The notes beneath the pieces are model-generated. The model was not told the origin of the DNA. It searched no databases and saw nothing but the letters and a program-made list of their open reading frames with translations. DNA of 64,000 nt from Herminiimonas sp. KBW02. Its GTDB lineage: Bacteria > Pseudomonadota > Gammaproteobacteria > Burkholderiales > Burkholderiaceae_D. Position numbers and translations under genes: made by a program. Below are positions 51,292 to 59,695 of this stretch, piece after piece; the first letter of the stretch is position 1, and every line of letters begins with the position of its first letter. The stretch covers positions 854,719 through 918,718 of the forward strand of contig NZ_QAJP01000004.1 of the NCBI RefSeq assembly GCF_003852535.1, written 5' to 3'.

Positions 51292-51999
51292 TTAAGCATA
51301 CGTCTGCTTGCCTGAAGGAAACTTGCTGGTAGTCGTGAGGTGTAAGCGCTGCTGGTCAAACAGCATGGTGACGCTGGTGACCCAGGCCAGCGAGAGCAAG
51401 AGACTGGCGGCGATGTCGGACGGATAGTGCAAGCCGAGATACATGCGGCATAGTCCAACCAGCAGCACAAATACGCTCGCTGCGGCCATGATGCTGCGCA
51501 GGTGACGCGACGCACGCAGCAGGAACACCAGAGCCAGCGCCAGTGTCATCGCCTGCATCGCATGGCCGCTCGGGAAGCTGAAGGTGGTTTCCGGCGCGGC
51601 CAGCGCCCACAAGGCCGGGCGATGACGTTCGACTACATGTTTGACGACCACATTCAGGATGGCGGAACCGCCGACGGCTACCAGCCAGAACATGACGGCA
51701 TGCCATTGTCGTTTTAGTGCCAGCAGCGCCAGTACCAGCAGGCTGAGTGCGGTAACGGCGGCCGATACTTTCAGAGCAATGCTGTTCAGTAAAGGCGTTG
51801 CATACGCATGCAGTGCGAGCAGGAAGGATGAGTCGAAGGCGTAGCCGACGTCGTTCTTGATATCGATTGCAAGTGCACAGAACAGCAATACCGGCAGGAA
51901 TACGCCGAGCAAGGGCATCACGCTCTTGATGGACAGCTTTTGCGTGCGCGCGGTGGCGACTAGGGATGTGTAAGGTGGCGCTTTATCAGTCTGGTTCAT
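51292..51999 (-). CDS. PAP2-family membrane phosphatase
   Basis: A 235-residue membrane protein with about six helices and the three PAP2 motifs: K-x6-R-P in KHVVERHRP, PSGH in FSFPSGHAMQAMT and S/C-R-x5-H-x3-D in CRMYLGLHYPSD. These residues form the phosphate-transfer site of lipid phosphatases such as undecaprenyl pyrophosphate phosphatase, PgpB and the lipid A phosphotransferase LpxT. The gene is first in the operon with the OmpR-type two-component system and ArnT-like enzyme, so a part in lipid A or undecaprenyl carrier metabolism is the likely role. Confidence 0.9.
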   Translation of the reverse strand: MNQTDKAPPYTSLVATARTQKLSIKSVMPLLGVFLPVLLFCALAIDIKNDVGYAFDSSFLLALHAYATPLLNSIALKVSAAVTALSLLVLALLALKRQWHAVMFWLVAVGGSAILNVVVKHVVERHRPALWALAAPETTFSFPSGHAMQAMTLALALVFLLRASRHLRSIMAAASVFVLLVGLCRMYLGLHYPSDIAASLLLSLAWVTSVTMLFDQQRLHLTTTSKFPSGKQTYA

Positions 52000-52091
52000 G
52001 CCTGCTTCCCGTTTTTAACTGGTACGGGAAGCAGATTAGGCGGCAATACTTAAGGACAACTTAAGGCGGTTTGCGCCCTGGTGAGGTGTAA

Positions 52092-52541
52092 TCAGCGGTC
52101 GATTTTTCGTACCAGGGTATTGCTGGCGTTCAATTTGCGGCCGTTAGCCGAGCGCGCTTCCATTTTTGGTATGGCCTTGCCGCTTTGCTTTTCCAGCAAC
52201 AGCGAACGCGGTTCATTTTTATCAAACAGATATTCCTCGCCCCATTGCCGCAGGCTGACGATGAGGGTGAAGAGTGCTTCGCCCTTGGCCGTCAGTACAT
52301 AGTCCTGATACGCGCTGCCGTCCGTCGCCGGGACGGCTTCCAGTATTCCTTGCAGCTGTAGCTTGTGCAGCCTGTCCGACAGGATGTTTTTGGCGATGCC
52401 CAGGCCTTTTTGGAAATCACCAAAGCGACCCATGCCGTCAAAAGCATTGCGCACGATCAGCAGCGACCATCTGTCACCGATGACGTCGAGTGCACGGGCG
52501 ACCGGGCAGGGTTCAGCTTGCAGGGTGATTTTGCCGGGCAT
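52092..52541 (-). CDS. HxlR-family transcriptional regulator
   Basis: A 149-residue winged-helix regulator starting MPGKITLQAEPCPVARALDV. The motif PVARALDVIGDRWSLLIVRN is the HxlR signature, with a Cys in front of it (EPCPVARALD) that in relatives senses electrophiles. Then come FGDFQKGLGIAKNILSDRLH and the wing QDYVLTAKGEALFTLIVSLR. The shorter start is preferred over a 16-codon upstream ATG because it gives the family's normal N-terminus. It is divergent from the MFS gene, with two similar palindromes between, so it probably represses that exporter and itself. Confidence 0.91.
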   Translation of the reverse strand: MPGKITLQAEPCPVARALDVIGDRWSLLIVRNAFDGMGRFGDFQKGLGIAKNILSDRLHKLQLQGILEAVPATDGSAYQDYVLTAKGEALFTLIVSLRQWGEEYLFDKNEPRSLLLEKQSGKAIPKMEARSANGRKLNASNTLVRKIDR

Positions 52542-52568
52542 GGTGTTGATCCTTGAGGATAAAAATAT

Positions 52569-52588
52569 CTGGTTGCATTTTAAAACCA
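52569..52588. promoter_or_regulatory. Palindrome 1 of the HxlR-MFS divergent region
   Basis: TGGTT and AACCA are inverted arms separated by 9 bases. It shares the TGGTT/AACCA arms with palindrome 2, whose centre is 37 bases on. Confidence 0.55.
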
Positions 52589-52605
52589 TATTCGATATGC
52601 TTCAA

Positions 52606-52626
52606 CTGGTTTTAATTTGAAACCAG
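52606..52626. promoter_or_regulatory. Palindrome 2 of the HxlR-MFS divergent region
   Basis: CTGGTTT and AAACCAG are perfect 7-bp arms around TAATTTG, 13 bases before the MFS start codon. With palindrome 1 it makes a likely double operator for the HxlR protein. Confidence 0.6.
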
Positions 52627-52638
52627 ATTGGAGTCGTC

Positions 52639-53877
52639 ATGACTTGCCCGCAAGCATCCGCAGCAACCATAAATCCATGTGCCGTATCAGCCGCAGCTGC
52701 CAGTGTCCCAGGCTGGATGGTGTGGCTGTTCGCCGTCGCCTGCGGCTTGAGCGTGGCCAATGTCTATTACGCGCAACCCTTGCTGGATGCGCTGGCGACC
52801 GACTTCGGGCTGGCAACCGGCGTGATCGGCATCGTGGTCACCGTGACGCAGGCCGGCAGTGCGTTGGCCTTGCTGCTGCTGGTGCCGCTGGGCGATATGC
52901 TGAATCGTCGGCGCTTGCTGCTTACCCAGCTTGGGGCATTGGCATTGGCTTTAACGCTGGTTGCGGCTGCAGCGACACCTGCTTATTTATTGATAGGGAT
53001 GCTGTTTGTCGGCATGCTGGGTACGGCGATGACGCAGGGCCTGATCGCTTATGCCGCGACGGTAGCGGCACCGGGCGAGCGCGGTCGCGTGGTCGGTACG
53101 ACGCAGGCTGGCGTGCTGGTTGGTTTGCTGTCGGCGCGTGTGCTGGCGGGTGCTATTGCCGATATCTCCGGCTGGCGCATGGTGTATCTGGTTTCGGCCG
53201 GTCTGATGCTGATGCTGGCCGTGCTTTTATTGCGCGTGCTGCCGCGCCAGCAGACGCAGGCATCCGGTTTGTCTTACTTGCAATTGCTGGCGTCGATGGG
53301 GCAGCTGATGTGGCGCGAGCGTGTGTTGCAAGTGCGCGGCGTGATTGCGATGCTGATGTTTGCCGCGCTGAGTATCTTCTGGAGTGCGCTGGTGTTGCCG
53401 CTCAGCGCAGCGCCTTATCACTATTCAAAGACTGCGATAGGCGCGCTCGGCCTGATCGGTGTGCTGGGTGCACTGGCAGCGAGTCGCACCGGACGCTGGG
53501 CGGATCAGGGCTGGGGCCAAAGGACCAGTGCCGCTGCCCTGATCCTGTTAGTCCTGTCGTGGCTGCCACTGGCCTTGATGCAGCATGGCTGGATCTTCCT
53601 GATCGTCGGCATCATCGCGCTGGATCTGGCCGGACAGGCGATACATGTGACGAATCAAAGCATGATCTTTAATGTGCAGCAGGGATCGTCCAGTCGCCTG
53701 GTCGGTTGTTACATGCTGTTTTATGCAGCCGGTAGCGGCCTCGGTGCGATTGCCGCGACCCGGGCCTTTGCTTACGGCGGCTGGTCGGTGGTGTGTCTGC
53801 TGGGAGCTACTGTAAGCGGATCGGCCTTGCTGTTCTGGTGGCTCAGCCGCCCGTCATCAACTGAAAACAGTGCCTGA
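52639..53877 (+). CDS. MFS transporter (arabinose-efflux/drug exporter-like)
   Basis: A 412-residue transporter with twelve predicted membrane helices. The first helix (LFAVACGLSVANVYYAQPLL) and the loop-2 motif GDMLNRRRLL place it with the small MFS exporters of the YdhP/AraJ type. A GGAG ribosome site lies six bases before the ATG. Its last 20 bases overlap the end of the convergent GST gene. It is divergent from an HxlR regulator, so expression is probably induced by an electrophilic or toxic compound that it exports. The substrate is unknown. Confidence 0.91.
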   Translation: MTCPQASAATINPCAVSAAAASVPGWMVWLFAVACGLSVANVYYAQPLLDALATDFGLATGVIGIVVTVTQAGSALALLLLVPLGDMLNRRRLLLTQLGALALALTLVAAAATPAYLLIGMLFVGMLGTAMTQGLIAYAATVAAPGERGRVVGTTQAGVLVGLLSARVLAGAIADISGWRMVYLVSAGLMLMLAVLLLRVLPRQQTQASGLSYLQLLASMGQLMWRERVLQVRGVIAMLMFAALSIFWSALVLPLSAAPYHYSKTAIGALGLIGVLGALAASRTGRWADQGWGQRTSAAALILLVLSWLPLALMQHGWIFLIVGIIALDLAGQAIHVTNQSMIFNVQQGSSSRLVGCYMLFYAAGSGLGAIAATRAFAYGGWSVVCLLGATVSGSALLFWWLSRPSSTENSA

Positions 53878-54462
53878 GAAACTCTCGCGTTGCAGCATGC
53901 GTGTGCGTAAAGCAGCTAGCGCCGGATACTTGCCTTGCCATTCGACTTCCGGCAAACGAAAGGCGATGTAGTCGAGTGCAACGGCGACGACTATATCTGC
54001 CAGTGTCAGTGAGCTGGATGCAGGCAAAGATGCAGCATACGCCGTATCCAGCGCAGGCAAGGTGCGTTCTATCGCCTGCAGGCGACGCTGGCCGAGCACG
54101 CTGTCATCGATTTCTTTGCCGTGATGTTTGCGCGTGATCATGGTGGTAAATGCGGCATCGATCAAACCTTGCGCCCAGCCTGTCAATTGCAGGATTTCGG
54201 CATAGCGATCGGCTGGCAGCAAGATGTCGCCGCTGCCGACGCGATCCAGATACAAAGCGATCAGCAGCGATTCGCTAATGCTCAGACCGTCATCGGTGAC
54301 CAGTACCGGTATGCGTCGCACCGGATTGTGTTGTACCAGCTTGGCATCCTCATTCCACGGGTCGCTCCATATTAATAGCAGCTTGTCGGCGCAGCCTTTT
54401 TCCAGCGCGACGATACGCGCGATGCGGGCATAGGGTGAGGTGCGATTCAGCAGTAGTTCCAT
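53857..54462 (-). CDS. Glutathione S-transferase
   Basis: A 201-residue GST. The N-terminal thioredoxin-like domain starts MELLLNRTSPYARIARIVAL with the catalytic Ser/Tyr region, and has the glutathione gamma-Glu-binding motif PVLVTDDGLSISESLLIALY (cis-Pro and Glu-Ser). The C-terminal helical domain includes ALDTAYAASLPASSSLTLAD then IVVAVALDYIA. It is read just after the YbfB-type MFS gene, with only one base between stop and start, so the two are coupled. Its 3' end overlaps the convergent MFS gene by 21 bases. A detoxification role is inferred from family and from coupling to an exporter. Confidence 0.91.
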   Translation of the reverse strand: MELLLNRTSPYARIARIVALEKGCADKLLLIWSDPWNEDAKLVQHNPVRRIPVLVTDDGLSISESLLIALYLDRVGSGDILLPADRYAEILQLTGWAQGLIDAAFTTMITRKHHGKEIDDSVLGQRRLQAIERTLPALDTAYAASLPASSSLTLADIVVAVALDYIAFRLPEVEWQGKYPALAALRTRMLQRESFSGTVFS

Positions 54463-54463
54463 A

Positions 54464-55672
54464 TCAGTTTCCGTTCTTGCAAAGTTTGATTGTAGTTGCG
54501 GGTTTGGTTTCAGATCTGGGTGTCAGCATCAGCAGGAGGCAGCCACTGGCCATGAACAGGCTGCCGATGGCAAACAGGGGCAGGTAAGTGCCGAGTACGC
54601 CATAAAGCGCAGACATGCCGTAAGCAGACAAAGCTTGCGCGCTGGAAAAGGATACTGCGCCTATACCCCAGACCCGTTTATACGCTGCTGGTCCGACCAG
54701 TTCCATCACACGCCCCGAGGTCAGCGTCACCAGTCCGGTCACCATAGTGCCGACGATGAGTGAGGAGGCTGAGCGCCAAAATAGCGTGATCGACAGCAGT
54801 GGAATCGCAATTGCCGCTGCCTTGATAAAGAATCCCAAAGCCAGGCTGCGGTGCCAGCCGAAACGCTTGCCGAGGTAACCGGCAAGCAGCGGGCCGATGA
54901 TTGCCCCTATGCCGAACAGCAACCACTGCATCGACGCAGCATCAGTGCCCAGTGATTTTTCGCGATCGAGGAAGTCGACCCAGAACACGGTGTGTGGGAT
55001 GAAGCCGATTGCGTCCAGACCATAGGCCAGTACTACCAGCAGTGCGGCAAGGCTGAGTGCCGGCACCGGCTGCGCCACCTCTGACTGGACTGGTACAGAT
55101 GCTTTATGTATGGCGATGCGACGCATGCCCCAGTCAGCCAGCAAGCCTGCACCTATAGCCAGCAGGCCGAGTACCAGCCAGGCCGCGCTCAGGTTCAGGC
55201 GCAACAGCATGGGGATCATGCTGGCCGACAGGATGGCACCCATGCCGATGCCGGTGAACACGAAAGAGGCGACTGCGCTCCGGCGCTCCGGCGGTATCGC
55301 GGTCAATGCCACCGACGGCCCGATCACCATCAATAAACCACCAGCCAGTCCCGAGATAAAGCGCCAGACGAAGAACCAGCTAAATACCTCAGGCAATGCA
55401 CACAGGATGAAGCTGAGTGCGATAGCGACAAAGGACAGGCCGAGGAGTTTGCGCGTGTCAAAACGTTCCGGCAGACGCACCGCCAGCAAGGCTCCCAGCA
55501 GATAGCCGAGCAGGTTGGCAGCGCCGAGGTACACCGCCTGCGAACTGTGGAACCAGCCTTCATGGATGACAGCTGGCAACAATGGCGTGTAGGCGAGACG
55601 TGCCAGGCCGATGGCAGCCAGGGTGGCTGTGGTACCGACGGCGATGGCGGGTAAGTCGCTCCGTGAAGGCAT
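54464..55672 (-). CDS. YbfB/YjiJ-family MFS transporter
   Basis: A 402-residue transporter with twelve membrane segments. The start MPSRSDLPAIAVGTTATLAA then IGLARLAYTPLLPAVIHEGW is the signature of the YbfB/YjiJ family. It is transcribed divergently from a LysR regulator and coupled to the GST gene downstream. Members of the family are thought to export small drug-like or aromatic compounds but few are characterised. The LysR protein next door is the likely regulator. Confidence 0.93.
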   Translation of the reverse strand: MPSRSDLPAIAVGTTATLAAIGLARLAYTPLLPAVIHEGWFHSSQAVYLGAANLLGYLLGALLAVRLPERFDTRKLLGLSFVAIALSFILCALPEVFSWFFVWRFISGLAGGLLMVIGPSVALTAIPPERRSAVASFVFTGIGMGAILSASMIPMLLRLNLSAAWLVLGLLAIGAGLLADWGMRRIAIHKASVPVQSEVAQPVPALSLAALLVVLAYGLDAIGFIPHTVFWVDFLDREKSLGTDAASMQWLLFGIGAIIGPLLAGYLGKRFGWHRSLALGFFIKAAAIAIPLLSITLFWRSASSLIVGTMVTGLVTLTSGRVMELVGPAAYKRVWGIGAVSFSSAQALSAYGMSALYGVLGTYLPLFAIGSLFMASGCLLLMLTPRSETKPATTIKLCKNGN

Positions 55673-55794
55673 ATGGTTTCCTGTGGCGCAAGAGTGCTTC
55701 TTATGGATACATCATAGGCTGGGCTGGCTAACACTACAAACGATTAGTAATGATATGCTGTATCACGTTTAGAGATGTATTCCGGAGTCGAATC

Positions 55795-56691
55795 ATGGAC
55801 CTGAAGTCGCTGCGTTTATTCCTGGCAGTAGCCGAAACAGGCAGCTTTGTGGCGGCTGCCGAGCGTCATCACACGGTGCAGTCGAATGTGACCGCGCATA
55901 TCAAAAAGCTGGAAGATGAAGTAGGCGCACAATTAATAGAACGCGGCGCACGTGCTCGTCCGAGTTCGGCAGGTTTTACACTGATGGCCTATGCCGAACG
56001 CCTGATACAGACCCACGACGAAGCGCTGGCCTTGTTCAAGGGCGATAAGGTGAGCGGCAGCCTGCGGGTAGGCGCAATGGAAACCACAACCGCGCTGCGT
56101 CTGCCACCCATGCTGACGCAATTCCACGCCGACCATCCCGAGGTTGACCTGAAGCTGACCACCGGGCCGACTGCCAAACTCGTGGCTGGCTTGAATGAAG
56201 GGCGTTTCGATTGCGTCTTTATCGCGGGCAAGCTGGAAAGCCCGCGTCTGTATCAATACAAAGCTTATAGAGAAGAGCTGGTGCTGGTGTCTGCGTCACC
56301 GATGAAGAGCATGCCGTCGGCCGAGACATTACGGGCGTCAACGTTCCTGGTATTCGGCCAGGGCTGCAGTTACCGCCAGCGCGTCGATCTGCTGCTGGCC
56401 GACAGCGGCGTGTTTTCATCGCGCATGGTCGATTTCGGTTCGCTTGATGCGATCCTGGGTTGTGTCGGTGCCGGTATGGGCTATGCGTTGATGCCCAAGG
56501 TGGTGTTCGATGCGCACAAACACCGCTTCCCGATTTACAGCCTGAAACTGCCACCGAGACTGGGGGCAGTGGATACCTATTTCGTCGCGGCCGACAGCAG
56601 CGGCTGGACGCCTGCCTTGACTTCGTTTGCCGAGGCATTGCGTGCTTCGGTCATGACTAAGCAGCTTGAAGGAAAAATTGCAGTGCTGTAA
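55795..56691 (+). CDS. LysR-family transcriptional regulator
   Basis: A 298-residue LysR protein with the helix-turn-helix MDLKSLRLFLAVAETGSFVA then AERHHTVQSNVTAHIKKLED. The effector domain is present to the end. The longer frame (45 bases more) lacks a ribosome site. It lies between the divergent YbfB-type MFS gene and the GltS gene 54 bases downstream on the same strand. So it may control either; the usual LysR arrangement favours the divergent MFS-GST operon. Confidence 0.93.
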   Translation: MDLKSLRLFLAVAETGSFVAAAERHHTVQSNVTAHIKKLEDEVGAQLIERGARARPSSAGFTLMAYAERLIQTHDEALALFKGDKVSGSLRVGAMETTTALRLPPMLTQFHADHPEVDLKLTTGPTAKLVAGLNEGRFDCVFIAGKLESPRLYQYKAYREELVLVSASPMKSMPSAETLRASTFLVFGQGCSYRQRVDLLLADSGVFSSRMVDFGSLDAILGCVGAGMGYALMPKVVFDAHKHRFPIYSLKLPPRLGAVDTYFVAADSSGWTPALTSFAEALRASVMTKQLEGKIAVL

Positions 56692-56745
56692 TGTGGGACT
56701 ATCGCTGTTGTTCTGATCGTCGGTCTACGTATCGAAAGGAAGCAG

Positions 56746-57957
56746 ATGATTAGCCTGGACGTGCTGGAAACGCTGGTTGCAGCATCGCTGGTACTGTTAT
56801 TGGGACGCAAGCTGGTCGCGTCTTCTTCTTTCCTCAAAGCCTATAGCATCCCCGAGCCGGTAGTCGGCGGCCTGCTGGTCGCCTTGCTGTTGTTTGCGCT
56901 GCGTGGCGTGTCGGATACGCAAGTGAGGTTCGACGGCAGCCTGCAAGGGCCGCTGATGCTGACTTTCTTTGCCACCATAGGCCTGAATGCGAATCTGGCC
57001 AGCCTGAAAGCGGGCGGGCGGACCCTGGCTTTATTCCTCGTTGTCGTACTGGGCTTGCTGGTCGCGCAAAACATCATAGGCATCAGCATGGCGAAGCTGA
57101 TGGGGCTGGATCCGCTCATCGGTTTGCTCGGCGCCTCGATTTCCTTATCCGGCGGACATGGTACCGGTGCGGCCTGGGGCAAGGTATTTGCAGAGCGGCA
57201 TGGCCTGGCGGCAGCGACCGAGATCGCGATTGCCTGCGCCACTTTCGGTTTGATTCTGGGCGGCCTGGTAGGCGGTCCGGTGGCGGGATTTCTGGTAAAA
57301 CGCTTCAAACTGCAATCAAGCGAAACAGAGCAGGATAGCGAAAACACGATACAGCAGAGCTTTGAGAAACCCAAAGCGGTGCAACTGATTACACCGCAGG
57401 CTTTCATAGAAGCGCTCGCATTAATAGCGATCAGTCTTTCAGCGGGTACCGTGCTTGCAAATCAATTGAACGGCACCGCATTTGAATTGCCGACCTTTGT
57501 GTGCGTATTGTTTGTCGGTGTGGTGCTCAGCAATGGCTTGTCAGCACTGGTCGGTTACAAGATTTTTGAGCGCGCAATCCAGCTGCTGGGCAATGTCAGC
57601 CTGTCGTTATTTCTCGCAATGGCGCTGATGAGTTTGCGTTTGTGGGATCTGGCGTCGCTGGCTCTGCCTGTCCTGCTGATACTGGCCGTGCAGGCGGTAG
57701 CGATGGCAGCGTACGCCGCATTCGTCACTTTCCGGGTGATGGGTTCGAACTATGACGCCGCGGTGCTGGCAGCAGGGCACTGCGGTTTTGGGCTGGGCGC
57801 GACACCGACTGCGATTGCCAATATGCAGGCGGTGACTGAGCGCTTCGGGCCGTCACATGTAGCTTTCCTGGTGGTACCTATGGTCAGCGCATTCTTCATC
57901 GATATCGCGAATGCGCTGGTGATCAAGCTATTCCTGGCGCTGCCTATTTATAACTAG
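56746..57957 (+). CDS. gltS: Sodium/glutamate symporter
   Basis: A 403-residue membrane protein of the GltS (ESS) family. It starts MISLDVLETLVAASLVLLLG and contains the paired Gly-rich reentrant motifs LGASISLSGGHGTGAAWG and LAAGHCGFGLGATPTAIA, the hallmark of the family, in two inverted halves separated by a cytoplasmic loop (about 185-215). GltS imports glutamate with sodium. A good AAAGGA ribosome site is present. It is convergent with the CheY gene, 17 bases away, and has no operon partner except perhaps the LysR gene upstream. Confidence 0.94.
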   Translation: MISLDVLETLVAASLVLLLGRKLVASSSFLKAYSIPEPVVGGLLVALLLFALRGVSDTQVRFDGSLQGPLMLTFFATIGLNANLASLKAGGRTLALFLVVVLGLLVAQNIIGISMAKLMGLDPLIGLLGASISLSGGHGTGAAWGKVFAERHGLAAATEIAIACATFGLILGGLVGGPVAGFLVKRFKLQSSETEQDSENTIQQSFEKPKAVQLITPQAFIEALALIAISLSAGTVLANQLNGTAFELPTFVCVLFVGVVLSNGLSALVGYKIFERAIQLLGNVSLSLFLAMALMSLRLWDLASLALPVLLILAVQAVAMAAYAAFVTFRVMGSNYDAAVLAAGHCGFGLGATPTAIANMQAVTERFGPSHVAFLVVPMVSAFFIDIANALVIKLFLALPIYN

Positions 57958-57974
57958 CAACCGCAGTAAGGCTA

Positions 57975-58340
57975 TCAGGCAACCAGTTTCTTGAGTGTTG
58001 CGAGTACGGCGTCACCTTTGAACGGTTTGACGATCCAGCCCTTGATGCCGGCGGCCTTGCCGCGTTCTTTCATCATCGGCGAATTTTCCGTGGTCAGCAT
58101 GATGATGTTAACGCCGCTGTTGCCGAGTTCACTGCGGATTTTTTCGGCCATGGTCAAGCCATCCATATTCGGCATGTTCACATCTGAAATCACCAGCTTG
58201 ATCGCGCTGTCGCCTTTCAGTTTGGCGAGGCCGTCGCGGCCATCAACGGCGAGAACGACATCAAGGTCATTTTTCTTCAGGAAATCGCCCACTTCGTTAC
58301 GGACGGTGGCGGAATCATCGACTACCAGTATTTGTGCCAT
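57975..58340 (-). CDS. CheY-like single-domain response regulator
   Basis: A 121-residue receiver domain with all active-site residues: acidic VDDS, phosphorylated Asp in LVISDVNMPNMDG, Thr in IIMLTTENSP and Lys in IVKPFKGDAV. There is no output domain, so it signals by binding a partner, as CheY does. It is the last gene of a four-gene operon with a CheX-like phosphatase, a receptor-like protein and a CheA-like membrane kinase, which are its likely phosphatase, sensor and phosphodonor. Confidence 0.93.
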   Translation of the reverse strand: MAQILVVDDSATVRNEVGDFLKKNDLDVVLAVDGRDGLAKLKGDSAIKLVISDVNMPNMDGLTMAEKIRSELGNSGVNIIMLTTENSPMMKERGKAAGIKGWIVKPFKGDAVLATLKKLVA

Positions 58341-58375
58341 GTTTTTCTTCTCAAGTAATTTCTAAAATAATAGGT

Positions 58376-58927
58376 TTAAAACAGTTCAAGCTCGCCGGTA
58401 CTGGCGCTTGCTTCATCTTCTGCAACTTCAAAATCCAGATCGTCATAAGCACTGACGCACAGACTGACGTGGAACAGGGGGCTGCCATCCACATCAACCG
58501 CGAAGTGCTGGATGTGGCTGCAATTGAGCATTTCGATATACGACAGGCAGTGACCGTCGAGGAAGTTCGGCGTGGACATGCCGATGTGCGGGAAGTAGCT
58601 GCCGAGCTCGCGGTTCAGGATGCCGCAGAACAGGTTGCCGTATTCGGCAATGGCGTCCAGAAAGGTTTGCTTGTCGTCGCCGCCTTCACTTGTTTCATGC
58701 ATGCCTGCCATATACGATTTGGTGGGTGCATCCTGTTTGAAATGGATCATCACCATCAGTCGGAACAGATAGGACGAAACAGTCAGCACAACGGCCTCCT
58801 GCTCGACCAGGCCGGCGACGTCGGAAGTGATGCCGATTTCGCTGTGCTCCAGTGCGGACGGAAGACTGGCCTTCAGTGAACGTATGAGTAAGAGGTCGAA
58901 ACCTTCCTGGGCGTTTGGGCTGATCAT
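58376..58927 (-). CDS. CheX-like phosphatase domain protein
   Basis: A 183-residue protein with the CheC/CheX phosphatase motif ExxN in AIAEYGNLFCGILNRELG, where Glu and Asn insert into a CheY active site to remove phosphate. The surrounding alternation of beta strands (VVLTVSSYLFRLMVMIHF, HIQHFAVDVDGSPLFHVS) fits the CheX fold. The C-terminus is acidic (LDFEVAEDEASASTGELELF). It lies five bases after the receptor-like gene and 35 bases before the CheY gene, and so probably dephosphorylates that CheY. CheX is otherwise rare in Betaproteobacteria chemotaxis operons, where CheZ is usual. Confidence 0.75.
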   Translation of the reverse strand: MISPNAQEGFDLLLIRSLKASLPSALEHSEIGITSDVAGLVEQEAVVLTVSSYLFRLMVMIHFKQDAPTKSYMAGMHETSEGGDDKQTFLDAIAEYGNLFCGILNRELGSYFPHIGMSTPNFLDGHCLSYIEMLNCSHIQHFAVDVDGSPLFHVSLCVSAYDDLDFEVAEDEASASTGELELF

Positions 58928-58932
58928 GATGC

Positions 58933-59652
58933 TTAGACGGTGAGTGCTTCTTTGGTTTTATCGTTGACCAGATTCAGGCCGATGACCGCACCGACGATCA
59001 TCTTGCCGCCTGCCTGCAAGTCCTGGAAGGTGGTGGTCGTGATCAGGTCGCTTTCATGCAGATTGCTGCGATAGCTCTTCGACAGTTTTTCTGCACGTTG
59101 TGCCAGTGAACGCACTTCGGAGGCGACCACAGCGAAGCCGCGGCCATGTTCGCCTGCGCGAGCTGCTTCTATCGATGCATTCAGCGCGACGATGATGACT
59201 TGATTGACGATGAGGGCGAACTCGTCATTCTTCACACGCATCTCGCGGTTGTGCTTGATCAGCACGCCCATGTCGTCGTGCCAGCGTTCAAAGGTTTTGA
59301 TCAGTCCCATCAGACGCGCGATGGTATCGGCGGCACGTTCGCAGTTCTCCACTGCGGCTGCATTGCTGTCGGCATTGCGTTCGGACAGGCTCTGTATCAG
59401 TTGCTCATGCTCTTCCTGCAATTGCGACAGCTGATCCTGATTCATGAGTTTTTCCTGTTCCAGCAGGATTGCATGTTGTTCCATCTTTTGCTGCATGTCG
59501 CGCATGACGTTTTGCAAGTCCTGCTCCAGTGTCTGCGCTTGTGCGATGTCGACCATGCCGGTCAGACGTTGTTGCAGCTTGCGGACGCGTAGTTGCTGCA
59601 ACAGGCCGCACAGCAGGAATCCGACCACGAAGAAAATAATAGAGTTAAGCAT
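58933..59652 (-). CDS. Short membrane-anchored chemoreceptor-like protein
   Basis: A 239-residue protein. One N-terminal membrane helix ([20 protein letters not shown]) is followed by a coiled coil of about 60 residues ([20 protein letters not shown] then [19 protein letters not shown]) and a helical hairpin whose tip is [20 protein letters not shown] then [18 protein letters not shown], the CheA/CheW-binding tip of chemoreceptors. There is no periplasmic domain, no HAMP and a shortened second hairpin helix. It is coded directly after a CheA-like kinase and before CheX and CheY genes. It may scaffold or modulate that kinase instead of sensing a ligand itself. The internal Met is chosen as start since the longer frame lacks a ribosome site. 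Confidence 0.85.
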   Translation of the reverse strand: MLNSIIFFVVGFLLCGLLQQLRVRKLQQRLTGMVDIAQAQTLEQDLQNVMRDMQQKMEQHAILLEQEKLMNQDQLSQLQEEHEQLIQSLSERNADSNAAAVENCERAADTIARLMGLIKTFERWHDDMGVLIKHNREMRVKNDEFALIVNQVIIVALNASIEAARAGEHGRGFAVVASEVRSLAQRAEKLSKSYRSNLHESDLITTTTFQDLQAGGKMIVGAVIGLNLVNDKTKEALTV

Positions 59653-59695
59653 GATGAATGTGATTCTCTGTTCAGTAGACCATGAATGATGTTGC

